The notes: generated from the letters alone by a model not told the origin. Positions 10,690-22,129 are shown, counted from the first letter of the stretch. The stretch is DNA of 64,000 nucleotides from Aspidapion aeneum (GCA_963576565.1 OY755039.1:132700095-132764094), one strand, 5' to 3'. Numbers and translations: made by a program.

Positions 10690-11079
10690 CCTTTTACTAT
10701 TGCAAGTCCTGCATGAATATTTTGATTTGCACGTATCTACCCCATGCGAGGGATGAAAACACGCTAGACATAATTTTTTTTGCTTGACGAAAGATAAGCG
10801 ATCCATAGGTGAGAGGTCAAGAAATGTTTAACATTTCGAAAGCACGTGACCTTGATTACACCGGAGACATTTTATTCCCGTACTTGAATTAGTTGAGGTG
10901 CCAGCCAGTCCTATAAAAGGCGAATTGGATGATTTATAGGTAGGCTTTTGCCCAAACTGATTTTGCATAGAATTTGAATTTTGATAGGTAGGCTTTTGCC
11001 CAAACTGATTTTGCATAGAATTTGATTTTTGATAGGTAGGCACCTTTTTGGGTGCTGTTGATTGAGAAAGTGATTCCAA
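10690..11079 (-). pseudogene. BEL #1 gag 3' part: tandem-duplicated linker and two zinc knuckles
   Basis: The 10828-11079 frame contains a duplicated ~16-residue unit (SNSMQNQFGQKPTYQ type, at about 10925-11040) followed by a CLRCNQGHVLSKC knuckle. Downstream, in a different minus-strand frame at about 10690-10800, a second knuckle reads KLCLACFHPSHGVDTC and then CRTCNSKR. Paired knuckles of this form bind nucleic acid and typify BEL/Pao Gag. The final His of the second knuckle appears to be Arg. The deletion that removed protease and RT begins directly after it. Confidence 0.75.
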
Positions 11080-11091
11080 AACTTCACATCT

Positions 11092-11442
11092 TTATTCTAG
11101 AAATTGAAAAAGTGACTGAAAAGTGGGAATTTCGGTATTAGTATTGGCGTGACTCAATTCGAAATTTAAACGCGTCGGAATATCCAATTTTTCTAACAAA
11201 ATGAAAAAAATAATAAAGTCCCAACTGTCAACGTCAAAGCTAAGTGATTTTAAAATTTCTAGGGATTCTGAAAAGGTGTCAATTAAATTACGCAATTCTT
11301 TAGCTGACTCGTTGTTTAAGGCAGAGTTCATAATTGTGCTTAAAGCATAATTTGCGAGGTCTCGCTTGTTTTGATATCTATTGACTAATTTGTCGTAAGC
11401 AATTTTATAATTTTGATCAGATAAGCTAATCCCTGATATCAA
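11092..11442 (-). pseudogene. BEL #1 gag, middle part (DUF1759-type)
   Basis: The segment contains a NYKIAYDKLVNRYQNKRDLA helix followed by a long helical region ending in a FDVDSWDFIIFFILLEKL block. Both occur at the same place in the Gag of BEL #2 (41560-42584), which supports the assignment. It is separated from the N-terminal piece by a frame change at 11443-11585, where translated matrix/capsid-like sequence continues out of frame. Confidence 0.8.
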
Positions 11443-11585
11443 TTTTAAAGGCTCATCCTCGAGATATGAAAATAAGTATTGAAGTTTTCGAACGTTACTT
11501 AGACTTTGATTTTGATCTATAATGTTATTAAAAAGATCGAAAAAGCTTGGCCATAATTTTTTATCACCTCGAAATATGGGTATAC

Positions 11586-11918
11586 CTAACTTTTTGAGTT
11601 TTGGAGTTTCCCCTTACACGCATACAAATATTTACGAGCTACTGAAAGGATCGCATCTTGCGTTTTAAACTCCTCGTCGTCCGAGTCGTCTATCAACATA
11701 ATGACATCATTATGTGCCAACATGCATTTATCGAAAGTTTCATCCAAGTCGGAATACCTCACTTGAAACTCGTTTCTCGCTTTTTCGTCCGTTGCCGCGG
11801 TCTGTGAAAACACATAACACTCGGTGATCGCAGATAAAAAACCCTTGCGTTTTTGCACGGCTTTTTTGATAGACATGATTTTACCTTTGAAATGACGAAA
11901 TTGTCGGTAAATATACAA
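11586..11918 (-). pseudogene. BEL #1 gag, N-terminal part
   Basis: The likely start is the internal Met of KIMSIKKAVQKRKGFL near 11876, since a basic start followed by a coiled-coil-like helix is shared with BEL #2 Gag (MAGEKLKRLLMKRTAALN). An acidic stretch (IDDSDDEEFKTQDAI) corresponds to LEDDSEFDTHDAV in BEL #2. The frame ends at 11586 and Gag continues in another frame. Confidence 0.75.
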
Positions 11919-12263
11919 TTAACGCTAAATTAATGCTTCTGAAATAGAAAAATGACGAATTGTCGAAAATATGCACTAATTTATCGCAATTGATGAAAAT
12001 TGTTTTAAATATCGAAATGATGTGGAACACACCTATTCATAAAACTCGTGCTTGTTTGTTTTGATTGCTTCTCGATTTGTTTACTGAATGACCACGCGGT
12101 AGACCCTACGTTAACATAGCAGCGGACCGAATTGCGCCGGACAACCGAAGGTCGAGCGACACTCTCTCTCGGTTCAATACGATTGGCAAAACTTAAGGCC
12201 GTATGATCTCGGCGTGAAAATGGCCGACTTATTAATACCGTCGTATGGAGTAAATTTTAAATA

Positions 12264-12285
12264 ATTCGGGTCGAAGGGACACTTA
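12264..12285 (-). promoter_or_regulatory. candidate primer binding site of BEL #1
   Basis: Directly inside the 5' LTR, the minus strand reads TGTCCCTTCGACCCGAAT. BEL #2 has TGTTCTCTTCGAGCCGAAT at the same place. The shared TTCGA core resembles the T-arm of a tRNA, and the conservation between two otherwise diverged elements suggests the same tRNA primer. A TGG start, expected opposite the tRNA CCA end, is not obvious, so the call is tentative. Confidence 0.4.
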
Positions 12286-12752
12286 TGTTTGCCCGCAGTT
12301 AGAAAAACGATAACTGCAATGGACTGTATATATTTTAATTAATGAAAGCGCGAACAAACATCAATATATTGATATGAAATCACGAAATAATTAAGGTCCA
12401 TAGGTTAATTGTTGGTACCACACAACGGAAATCAGAAACAAAGCACTCACCAGTTTGCAGCCAATTTCTCCACGTTCCAAGGGGCCCCTGTCTTGATCTA
12501 ATGATGGCACCACGTAGCTGAAGGGCTGAAGTTTCTAGTTCTATGCATCAGTACACCAAAATCGAGCACTTTAAGTGTAGAAATTTGAAATAGTTGGAGA
12601 AAGAAATTAACACGCCATTTTCTCGAGGCGGTCGAAAAAGGATCTCTCAGATTCTTGGTGCGCATGTCCAAATGCGCGAAAAATGTACTCTGTCCGTCAT
12701 CCAATTGTGTGGTTTTAAAATTTACAATCGCGAAATTTAGCGGGAGCTAACA
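12286..12752 (-). repeat. BEL #1 LTR, right copy (5' LTR of the element)
   Basis: Partner of 7652-8123. It would contain the promoter of the element, but no promoter motif was identified with confidence. Confidence 0.93.
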
Positions 12753-12758
12753 GCTCAG
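12753..12758. repeat. target-site duplication of BEL #1, right copy (GCTCAG)
   Basis: Identical to 7646-7651. Removing the element and one copy restores an uninterrupted RTE reading frame. Confidence 0.8.
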
Positions 12759-14463
12759 TAATAAAGAACAAAGAGACCTAGAAATCTACAGGGAAACCAG
12801 AAGACAGCTAAGAAATTTGATACGCACAGAAAAAAATGAACTGTTCGAGCGCAAATGCCACGATATCAATACACACGTAGGAGGTAGGCAGAGTTCTGAA
12901 GTATGGAAATTCATTTCTACAGTAAAAAACCCAGCAAAAGAAAAAGTAAACATCCAGATCATCAAACCAGAACAATGGACAGAACACTACAAGGGACTGC
13001 TGCAGGAAACGAGACCCGAATATCTGGCAGCCTCTCCGAGGAGAGACATAGAAGTACACGGAGAGGAAGTAATCATCGAAAAAGAAATGATAAAAAATAG
13101 TATTAAAAAGCTTAAATCCGGAAAAGCTAGCGGACCTGGAGGAATATATGCTGAAATGCTCAAATATAGATCAGAGAAACTAATCGAAAATCTCACATAT
13201 ATTATCAATCAATGCATAAACGGACATCCAGTACCTGATGATTGGAAAATTGCATTCATATTCTCAATACATAAAAAAGGAAACAAGCTGGATTGCAACA
13301 ATTACAGAGGAATTTCAGTAACCAGTACTCTCAGTAGATTGTACGGTAGGATTCTTAGAGATCTAATAGAGAAGGATTTTCATGAACAAGAAGAAGAAGA
13401 GCAAAGTGGGTTTCGTGCAGGCAGATCTTGTAGTGACAATGTTTTTTGTCTTAAACAAGTAATTGAGAAAAGGAGCGCCAGAAATATAGAGACTCATGTG
13501 GACCTACAAAAAGCATATGATACCGTTCCAGTAGAAAAACTATGGACAGTGCTAGAGTAAACTAATATCAATCATACATACATAAAAGCGATAAAAGCGA
13601 TAAAAGAACTATACAAAGGGTCAAAATCTAAAACTAAAATTGGAAATCGACTTTCAAAAGAATTCCTGGTAACAAAAGGCTTAAGACAGGGATGTTGTAT
13701 CTCTCAAACTCTTTTTAAAATATATATCGCAGTGGCTCTAAAAAACTGCAAACGTAAAGTGCACGGCATGGGAATACAACTTAACGACCGATTTACTATA
13801 TACACAATACAGTTTGCTGACGACCAAGTAATTGTAGCTAATGATAAAGAAGACATGGAGTATATGATGAGAAAGTTAACGGAATAATACCAAAAGTGGG
13901 GACTAACAGTGAACGTGGACAAGACACAGTACTTATGTATTGGAAACGAATCCAATGAGTTAGAACTAGACAATGGACAAGTAATATCTCCATGCAATGA
14001 GTATGTATACTTGGGTGACACATTTGATAAGACAGGAAGAGACTGTAAAGAACTGGAAAAAAGAATAGTAAAAGAAAAAAAGGTTATTGGATGTCTTAAC
14101 AGTATTTTATGGAGCAGAGAGATAAAAAAGAATGTAAAATTTAACATATATGAAACAATGGTGAAAAGCACGCTGTTGTATGGAATAGAGACTTGTCGCG
14201 TAACAGAAAAATACAAAACAAAAATGGAAAGTGTCGAAATGGATGCAATAAGAGGATCAATGAGAATATCTAGAACAGATCACATAAGAAATGAGATCAT
14301 AAAAGAAAGAATGGGAATCGAAGGAAGCATAACGGATGACATCACTAAAAGACAACTGATATGGTACGGCCATGTACAACGGATGAACGACGAAAGATTA
14401 CCAAAGCATGTCGTAGAATGGCAACCAATAGGGCGCAGAAAAAAAAGGCGTCCTAAACTATAA
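12759..14463 (+). pseudogene. RTE-like non-LTR retrotransposon #1, reverse transcriptase and C-terminal part
   Basis: One plus-strand frame runs from the BEL insertion to 14463, broken only by two in-frame TAA codons (13558-13560 and 13885-13887). RT landmarks in order are SGKASGPGGIYAEMLK, IFSIHKKGNKLDCNNYRGIS, QSGFRAGRSCSDN, DLQKAYDTV, the KGLRQGCCIS block, and the catalytic box FADD near 13818. The C-terminal tail has WYGHVQRMNDERLPK and a basic GRRKKRRP end. The protein would copy its own mRNA at a nicked target. Downstream AT-rich DNA to about 14720 may be its 3' UTR. Clade (RTE versus related) is inferred from motif order only. Confidence 0.82.
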
Positions 14464-14719
14464 TGAGTAAAAAAAATCTGACAGAAAATGATTGTCAGGA
14501 TCGAAGGACGTGGAGAATAGGCTTCGGACAACGTAGAAAAACGTTCTAAACCGACTAAATAAAAATTCAAAGAATTATAATCTTATTACAAGGATTCCTA
14601 CGTATCTAGTAATATCACCTAATTTAATTTTACCTTAAAACATATTTGTCTCTAAAAACCAGAAAGCGAATTTAGTAATGAACAATTGTGGAGAAAAAAA
14701 AAACAATAAAAAATTAAAT

Positions 14720-15072
14720 AAATTGGTAAGGCTAGGTAGGTTAACTACTTAGTGAAAGAATTTGGGATATGGGGGAGGGACAAGAGCCCGGCCTTTCCTA
14801 CTCACCCATTAGATAACATCTGTTTGAGATTATTCCCACGATAGCATGTGCAATCTTTTTGATGCTTGAACTTCAAGATTATCCAGTGTTTGGACAAAAG
14901 TGATTGCATCAAGAAACAAGCCGGCCCGATAAGGTCTACGCATAGGACAAGAAAAATGGAGGTGGTTTCGTTTTCCAGCATATTGCAAATTGAACAAGCA
15001 AGGGTGGGGTTACTCCTTTGTAGGAGAATTTATAGAACTTGTTGTTGCTCACCCTAAGCTGAGCCAAAATGC

Positions 15073-15078
<6 letters not shown>
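14720..15078 (-). pseudogene. short decayed fragment, possibly the RNase-H-like/zinc tail of another non-LTR element
   Basis: The minus strand at about 14930-15060 reads, with a frame change, an LRVSNNKF helix and then ACSICNMLENETTSIFLVLC. That Cys-x2-Cys...ETTS pattern resembles the Cys/His tail found at the end of many Jockey/CR1-group ORF2 proteins. The piece is too short to classify and abuts a (TA)n run. Confidence 0.3.

Positions 15079-15130
<52 letters not shown>
15078..15130. repeat. (TA)n microsatellite
   Basis: About 26 TA units ending at a TACAGGGTGTCCC motif. Transposons with TA target preference commonly sit at such runs. Confidence 0.9.
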
Positions 15131-15133
<3 letters not shown>

Positions 15134-15430
15134 GGTGTCCCAAAAGTCCGAGCCCACGTAAATATCCTCTGAAATATTGAAGAAAACTGAATCATATTTG
15201 GCAGTGATAGGTAACATGAAGTGATCTATTTTAAGAAGGGGCCGGTGTGCCCCCACTGAATTAGTGGGCCGCATAGGGACGGTCAACTTATTTTTTTAAA
15301 TAAAACCCCTATCGAGTCATATCTCGCTAAGGCCAAAATTGGTTTTTTGGCCGAGGAAGGATACTCGACGACAGAAATTGCTTGGAGAGTTAATCTCTTG
15401 GTATAGTTTTTGCAAAGTTAGTTAAACAAA
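15129..15430 (+). mobile_element. 5' remnant of a Tc1/mariner-like transposon (terminal motif plus helix-turn-helix fragment)
   Basis: The segment starts with TACAGGGTGTCCCAAAAGT, a motif repeated at other transposon ends in this window. About 190 bases later the plus strand encodes AKIGFLAEEGYSTTEIAWRV, which matches the first helix-turn-helix of Tc1/mariner transposases that binds the terminal repeat. The frame ends soon after and no DDE/DDD core is found. No matching 3' terminal repeat was seen nearby, so the copy is truncated. The TA next to the motif fits the TA duplication of the superfamily. Confidence 0.45.
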
Positions 15431-18400
15431 GGTTAAAGCCGACCATCGGCAGATCCTTTAAAAAAAGTGACATGGGCGGCGGTAGATATACTCACGAAAA
15501 TTATTTTAATTAATTATGGCGTAAACTAAAGAAATAAAAATAGATAATAAAACTTTTTATTCCTACACCTACAGAAACGGCACTGATTTATTTTCTAACT
15601 CTGCATACTGCCGACTAAAGGGGTCCCGAAAATCAGACCCGAAAGCAATTAAAAGCGCATCTCAAAAAAATCTGCCAATCAGGTGCCGTCTATCCACCTG
15701 TGCTGGGTCGGTCAGAAAACAAATACTTTGTGCTCGGACCGCAAAGAGCCGCGCCGTTTCTCTGTCAGTAGGGTTGAAATTATACCAGGAAGATTTTATA
15801 TGAATTTGGATAACTTTTGAAGGGCAGATTGAAGCAAAATTTCATGAAATCGATAGAACCAAGTATTAGGAGCATTTCAGGTGACTTTGCAAAAACTATA
15901 AGTTGATGTTATACCTATCTTCTAAACTAAAAGTGACAGATAAGATTTCATTCGACATTCAGATTTTTACTCTTTATACAAAAAAGCTATAAAGAGCGTT
16001 ATATTATTAAAAATAAAATAATGAAAAGAAAGTTATTGGACCCCTTGGACAAATTTTTGTGTGCCATCCCATCAAGTAGTTCCACAATTATTTCCATATT
16101 TAAGCCCAGCTTTTTTCAAAATTCCTGAAAGCTGGTACCCCCAAAAAGTGCTTTATTTAGATCACTTTATTTTCTACAATTTTTGATTTGAAATCTTTTT
16201 TAAAGCAATTTTTTATTTTTGAAAATAAACTATCCATTCTTTCCTTACCTCTATTTTTATGATTTTTTTATAGGAAATTCTAATTTTTTTTGAATACGGC
16301 AAAATTTACTGGCATATTTTAAGCCATGGAAATTTTCCGGTATAGAAAGGCTATTGGGATCGTCAAAAAAAACTGTTTCTTTTCACGCAAAATAAGTTAA
16401 CAAGTACTTTTACCAACACTAAAAACTACCAAATTTTTTGTCTGTCTGTTTTGGTGGGGGTTGGGACACGCAAGTGGGTAGAAGAGAGGGTCAGTCAGCA
16501 GCTAGTAGAATATGATTATTAAAGTTAGTTTAGGATTCAACAGTATTTATTATAACGTCAAAGTTTGTCAGAGTCAGCTATTTTAAGATATAAAAAAAAC
16601 CGAGAAAATTATATCTTAGGAACCGTAGCAGTTAGCGAAACGAAGTTTTCTAATTTAGATTGCATTACATTTTCAACAAAATTTGTTATAACAAAAAGAA
16701 AGCTATCTTAATAGTCGGGCAGTTAATTTTGAAATATCTAATTATCGAGCGATTTTGATAAAATTATAATAGGCGTTGCGACGCCGACACCCTGAAGTTT
16801 AAGATTGATAGCCACCTATTTTTTGTCAAATATCTTAAAAATAGTAATACACAGGACAATTTTAAGCAACTGGTAGATATCTCTTTCTTTTATTTTATTA
16901 CAATCTCACCAAATATTCTGACTTTTGTTATAAAATATGCTTAGATTTATATAATATTTTTTTATACGAATGTCTTAAAAAAGGAAGTTTTGCGCACGGA
17001 GAACACGAACTGAAAACGGCATTTTGCGCAAACCATGTGCAATACGTTTTGCACACGCTTACGTCATTTTTGCGCACGCTTACGTTATTTTTACACACAG
17101 GCCTCCCGTTATTGTGATTTTTGTTGTCTCCCAACAATATAAGTTGGTTGACCTCCATAATAACTCTCACGGCTTCTTTCTTTTGTTGATTAGATACTTC
17201 AAAAAATTGTTAAAATTATACATTTTATTAATAACAACGAGTTAAATTGAAATTTGATTTTTCTGGTCTCTGTTTATTTGCATTTGTATTTTTGACAAAA
17301 ACTCGTTTGAAAACCTCTTTGCTGACTGGCTGGCTAAAAAATAAGTCAACCCAGCATACCTTTTTAGTCAAATTTATATTTGTAAGCAAAAACTATCCTT
17401 GAACTGGGCGAATATGAAGTTCAAAAGCACGACATATTTTTTTTTTAATTTTTCAGCAGCTGCTCAAATCTTGGAAGTCAATTAATTTTATTTAAAACTG
17501 TTTATTTGCTAATCAAGTTTTTTGTTGTTATTAAAAAGTACGGGCTTTTTTAGAAATTGAACAAAAATATTTTGTTGCGCATGTTGCATGCTTTTATCTA
17601 TAAAATACGCTTAAGATTTTGTTTTTTTTAGAAAATAGAATTAATTCTGCCATAAAATAATGCGAATTGTTGCACTGAACTTGAGAGCTCAAACTTATTA
17701 AAAACGTACAAAAATGGTTTTTGCTGCCTCCTTTACCCCCTGAAACCAAACCGCCTTCCCCCCTTACCCCGGACATTATGGATCCGCCAATGATTTGCGT
17801 TCTTTAACCCAACTGCGACGGAAAACGAGAACAAGCTCCCTCAAAAGAGATTTATTATGCGTCCAGATGTCAGGATATTCTTCGTAAATATTTTTTTAAT
17901 TGGAAAATAGCTGAGTTATTCATTCTGCTACACCCTGTATTACATTACATAGTATTTATAAAAGACGAAATATTTCTTTACGCAATTGAAAATTCGGTAG
18001 GTATTGCAAATTTAATGTGTTTAATCATCATTCTACGGCTAAAAGGGCCCATCTGCAAAAAATTACTTTTAAAATAATATGCAATTTCTAGAATTATTTA
18101 TTTTTTGATTAGAATTTGATAGAGTTGCGCAAGAGTTCTTTTAAGGGCGTTTTTATTTATTTAAATTAATATTTTTTAAAATATACCATTAGATTTTTTA
18201 AATAAACTCCTTTTCTAAAAATTTGCACGTAGGCACTTATTTAACCAAGTCACAGCATTAACTCAGGGCTATTCACTGTATTTCGTTTGGCTTGCAGTCG
18301 AAAATTGCTGGGTTGGGTAATATCAAAATTCTATTTAATTCGGATTCTCATCTTAGCTCTTCTGAAAACGGCAGCGGACATTATTTAGTCCCCGTCTGTA

Positions 18401-20060
18401 CAAAATTTCAACATTTAAAAAGATGCATAACAAAAGTTAACATGGGGTCGAAATTTAAACCTGTAAATAATGATACAAGGTACACACTTTATTAGTTATT
18501 AGATTTCTAGCCATTGTTTTCGAGTCGATAAAAGATGTTATATTATTTTTTTATATAATATAACTTTTTGTATATTATTGATGTTGTTTTAATATACCTC
18601 AAATTTACCTCGGCTAGGAAGAGCTATTTAGGGTCGTGAGGTTCCTTTAAGAAAAATATTGTCAATTTTCTATTTTTGAAATGATAATAAACCTCTATTT
18701 ACTTTGACACAATTAACAACAATGGTGACAGATTTTTCTTACTATCACCATGTTACCAATGTATCAATGCAGGAACGAAATAAAAGATCAGGATTACTTT
18801 TTGTTTACAACCCTCAACATTTATTTTGTTTCAGAAAGAAAAACAAAAAAAACAAATGATCAAATATAAACAAGAAAAAAATATTAATTTTTTGTTGAAA
18901 CTCAGTTTCTTAAAAAGGTAGTAAAAAATGATATTAATAAAATTATAGATTTTACTGTTCAAATATAACTTAAAAGAGATATACTTCCTTTTTAGAACTT
19001 TGTTTCTTTGGATGTACAATAGTGAAAAAAAATATTTACATATGTTGTAATAGTTTTGTCGAGAATTGAGGTTAGAAAAAAAAATAACATAAAAACGAAA
19101 CAATCTTAACCCAGGAAATGTTAGATTCAGTATACTTGAAGTAATCTTTAAAATACAACTATGGTTTCAATCATTTTCCATGGATAAAAACAAAAAAACT
19201 TTATTTTCTGATCAGGTCCATCAAAACATTCTATATAAATATTCCAAAGTTTCATCAAAATTTGTACATACTTTACAGTAATTCTGTAGAATTACCAAAT
19301 AAAACTTTAGTCTATTCATACAAAGTTATTTATCTTTTCTGGACGGAAATCATCACCTAAGTTTATAAAAAAAACAAAAATGTGTATTTTGGTTATAAAA
19401 AAAAACTATATGTAAAAAACAGCTATCGGCAATAGCTATATAAAATTTAGCTGTATTAACCTGTCTAACTCTATTTCACCCAAAGGTGCTTATGATAACC
19501 ATAACCTTAAATTTAACCATATGGTCATGTCGTAGTGACTATTGTTAATTGGTACCAAGCTATCCAAAAAAGAAATGAGCGAGATGCAGGACTAACTACT
19601 AGCTTAAAATCATAATCTGGATTCTAGAAATCCCATGTAGGCACAATATTGTGAACCCATTATAAATAAACTATAACCAAAATACCATATGGCCAATATA
19701 TAAATATTTTGTCGAACATAGTTTGAACCATAAAACAAAATCAATACCACATTTTGATAAAGAAAAAATATGAAACTAATCAAATTTTTTATAAAAAAAA
19801 TTAAGTAGTCTAAATAGAGAGATAATTGTCTGTTAAAGGCATAAAGAAAAATTGTAACATTTCCTCGGCAACGAAAATTTTTTATAAAAATATATATATA
19901 TATTTATGTTATAACATATTGACCTAATTAAAAATAAAAATCTCTTATATGCAATTGAATTTCATATTACCATTGATTAAAATTAGAGCAAAGTTTTAAT
20001 TTATTCTATAAAAAAAAAATTCAGCCATGCTTGATGAACAAAAAAAAAATTTAAGGTTTT
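15431..20060. other. AT-rich DNA without recognised genes
   Basis: Only minor structure is visible: a ~22-bp direct repeat (TTTTGC...CACGCTTACGT) at about 17040-17095, an isolated ACACCCTGTA motif at 17930-17939, poly(A)/poly(T) tracts, and a short TA run at about 19890. Open frames such as 18831-19103 are low-complexity Phe/Lys/Ile/Asn translations. It may be intronic or degraded transposon DNA. Confidence 0.55.
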
Positions 20061-20397
20061 GTTATAAAGGAGAGTTTACACATGCATGGATTTGCTGGCG
20101 CCAATAAAAACTGGCGCGCCAGTAAGTTAAATTTGCAAGTGTAAACACCGACTTGCACACAAGTTATTTTTTTGCATGCATGTATCAAAAAAGTCTGCAG
20201 CTGACTGAATTTGCTGGCGCCAGTGGTGACGCATGCGCGCAGAAAAGGAAAATTTTCATGTGTAAACAAATGCTTGCACGTCGGCTCGCCAGTTTTAAGT
20301 TCTTTATTTTACATTATTTTTTATTTTCATTGTGTTTGAGCTTACAAATTTTGTTTATTTTTGTTTTTATAGCTTAATATGGCTAAAAAAAGTGGTC

Positions 20398-20692
20398 AGC
20401 AGAACTGACCATACAGTTTCTTGAAGGCTATGAATGTTTTCCTTGTTTATGGGATGTACACAGTAGTTCGTATAAAAACAAAGATAGTCGAGATAATGCT
20501 TCCCAAAAAATTAGTAAAATAATGACTATTGAAGGCTTTGAAGTTGCAGAAGTAAACCATAAGAAACACATATGCTTTGGAATTGACAAAAATTTTAAAA
20601 AGCCAACGTTCCGGAGCCGGTGCAAATGAAGTATACACCCCAAAAGTACCATGGTTTAAAGTAGCAGACCTAGTTTTAAAGAATGTTGTTTA
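20398..20692 (+). pseudogene. MADF/Myb-SANT-like protein of a PIF/Harbinger element, frameshifted
   Basis: Two plus-strand frames give the domain. The first starts about 20398 with an IQFLEGYECFPCLWDV segment, then a KDSRDNASQKI helix, to a stop at about 20629. The second, from about 20597, has QRSGAGANEVYTPKVPWF and ends at the TAA near 20692. The Trp, the DNA-contact helix and the SGAGA-x-EVY-P-x-WF tail match the second ORF of Harbinger elements, which brings the nuclease to DNA and into the nucleus. The ATG at 20379 is followed by an early stop, so the start is also damaged. Confidence 0.7.
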
Positions 20693-20958
20693 AATAAGAG
20701 AAACTCTAGAAGAATATCAAAATGTTGCTTTGTCATTCGAAGATGGTTTTTATAGCTCGCAGGATCTTCTGCTGCAAGTTCTCCTAAAAGTTTTTCGGAA
20801 GCACCCAAAGTAGATCGACTAGCAGCAATCCATGCTTTAACCCATGCAGATACGGCCTTTTCGTTGTTCCTTTTCCTGAATCTCTTTTTCAATAAAAGTT
20901 TAGCGACTATTTTGCAGGCTTCCGAGAGTTCAGCCGACATATCGCGTATCGTGTACAC
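20656..20958 (-). pseudogene. Harbinger-type nuclease/transposase, N-terminal fragment
   Basis: From the Met at about 20937 the frame reads a Lys/Arg helix (LLLKKRFRKRN), then KAWIAASRSTLGASEKLLGE, then LAAEDPASYKNHLRM. This is the conserved start of HARBI1-like transposases, upstream of the DDE nuclease. The frame ends after about 90 residues where the internal deletion joins it tail-to-tail with the MADF gene. None of the catalytic acids is present. Confidence 0.75.
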
Positions 20959-21729
20959 TTTAAAAATAAAACTGGCGTGCCAGTCTTTTTAATTTTCGCA
21001 CAATAGTGTAAACCTTTACTGGCGTGCCAATAGAACTGGCGCGAACACTGGCGCCACTAAATTCATGCATGTGTAAACCCACTATAACATAATTAAAATA
21101 CCTTGTTTCTCGACAAATGCTCGAACAAGAGAGAGCGATTTTTCTCAAATTCCTCTCAATTTCCCAAACTGCATAGCAATCACTGACCAATCAGATTCCC
21201 TATAATCCCAAAATCTTCATTCTCCAGAAAATCAATAACACAAATCCGTATTCATTAATAAGACTAAAACTGACTGAATAATGTTGAGTCACTTTATTAA
21301 AATTACAAAAAACTTATGTTTATTGTTTTATAGGTAAATAAATTTGTAAACAATCTTAGAGTCTTCGTAAAACAAAGCTCGTTAGGCTAAAATCACAGCC
21401 TTCGTAAACTAACGAGCCACGAACCAGAAGAAACGGCAACACTGCGTGGAGGCCGGTCATTTTCGTCCACGTGCGTCACTCACCACGCGAGTTACTGGCC
21501 GTTTCCGCGCAGATAATGTTTTTTTTTTAACTTTTAGTATATTTCAAATCGCGTTACCAAATAAAACAACTGTTCTGGTTTTAGTGAGATGTGTGGTGAA
21601 CTTAAAATTATATTACCTACTTAATAAAAGCTGTGTAAAAAAGACCTTTTGTACACCGGTAATAAGTGAGGTTAGATGTTTGTTTTTGTTTGGAATTTTT
21701 GGTCTGTTTTTTCTTTTTAAATTTTAAAC

Positions 21730-22104
21730 ATGCCGCGAAAGTGTTGCGTACCCGGTTGCAAAAGTAATGATGCATCTATGATTAATGAAGAGGGTCACGA
21801 AACAACCTTTAGCTTCCCAAAAGAAAATGACCTAAAAAATACTTGGCTTCAGGCCATACACAGAGAAGATTATGTTGTAACTGCATCTTCAGTGGTTTAT
21901 TGGAAACATTTTGACATAAGTGACGTTGGTAGAACCGAGATAATTAGAGATAAAGAGGGAGTACGGGAGTACAAAAGGAGGTGCCACTAAAATTCCCTAA
22001 GTTAAACAATGGGGCAATACCTCGGCTATTTGAATCTCAACCCGAGTATATGTCAAACCCCAAACCTCCAGTAAGAGAAAATCCTGACGACAACGAAAAA
22101 AATT
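21730..22104 (+). pseudogene. THAP-domain protein, N-terminal part, frameshifted and with a lost zinc ligand
   Basis: The ORF opens with MPRKCCVPGCKSN, the first Cys pair of the C2CH THAP zinc finger. FSFPKENDLKNTWLQAIHRE and then SSVVYWKHFD follow. In functional THAP domains the segment before HF contains the third zinc ligand (usually C-S/E-x-HF); here that position is Tyr, so zinc binding should be lost. The frame ends at 21990, but an alternative frame continues LKFPKLNNGAIPRLF to about 22104, matching the proline-rich exit of the domain. One frame change near 21978 explains this. Confidence 0.75.
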
Positions 22105-22129
22105 GAAGAAAGGGAGGGTATGGAAATAT

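Larger units (their letters stand above)
7652..12752 (-). mobile_element. BEL/Pao LTR retrotransposon #1, internally deleted
   Basis: A 5.1-kb element is bounded by LTRs of 472 and 467 bp that begin TGTTTGCCC and end GCTAACA on the plus strand. The duplication GCTCAG flanks it. Genes read on the minus strand in the order gag (including two zinc knuckles), then directly RNase H and integrase. The aspartic protease and reverse transcriptase are absent between about 10690 and 10640. By eye the two LTRs differ by about eight substitutions and four small indels, so insertion is fairly old but not ancient. It lies within RTE-like element #1. Confidence 0.92.
20072..21080. mobile_element. PIF/Harbinger DNA transposon, internally deleted
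   Basis: Inverted ends read GTTTACACATGCATG (left, from 20074; right arm ending at 21078) and continue into clustered GGCGCC/GGCGCGCC motifs on both sides. Inside are a MADF-type DNA-binding gene on the plus strand and the start of a Harbinger nuclease gene on the minus strand, the two-gene content of this superfamily. The element is about 1.0 kb, too short for both genes, so most of the nuclease is deleted. The 3-bp duplication expected for the superfamily could not be fixed because TGTTATA-like sequence flanks both ends. Confidence 0.75.

Noticed and set aside
6106..15286. Ile-Tyr repeat open frames
   Set aside because: Translations of (TA)n runs; only the THAP part of the frame at 6106-6333 is meaningful.
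15129..17939. A single 2.8-kb transposon bounded by TACAGGGTGT and ACACCCTGTA
   Set aside because: Similarity of the two ends stops after about ten bases, so they probably belong to different elements.
18831..19103. Phe/Tyr/Lys-rich open frame
   Set aside because: Low-complexity AT-rich DNA, no homologous motif.
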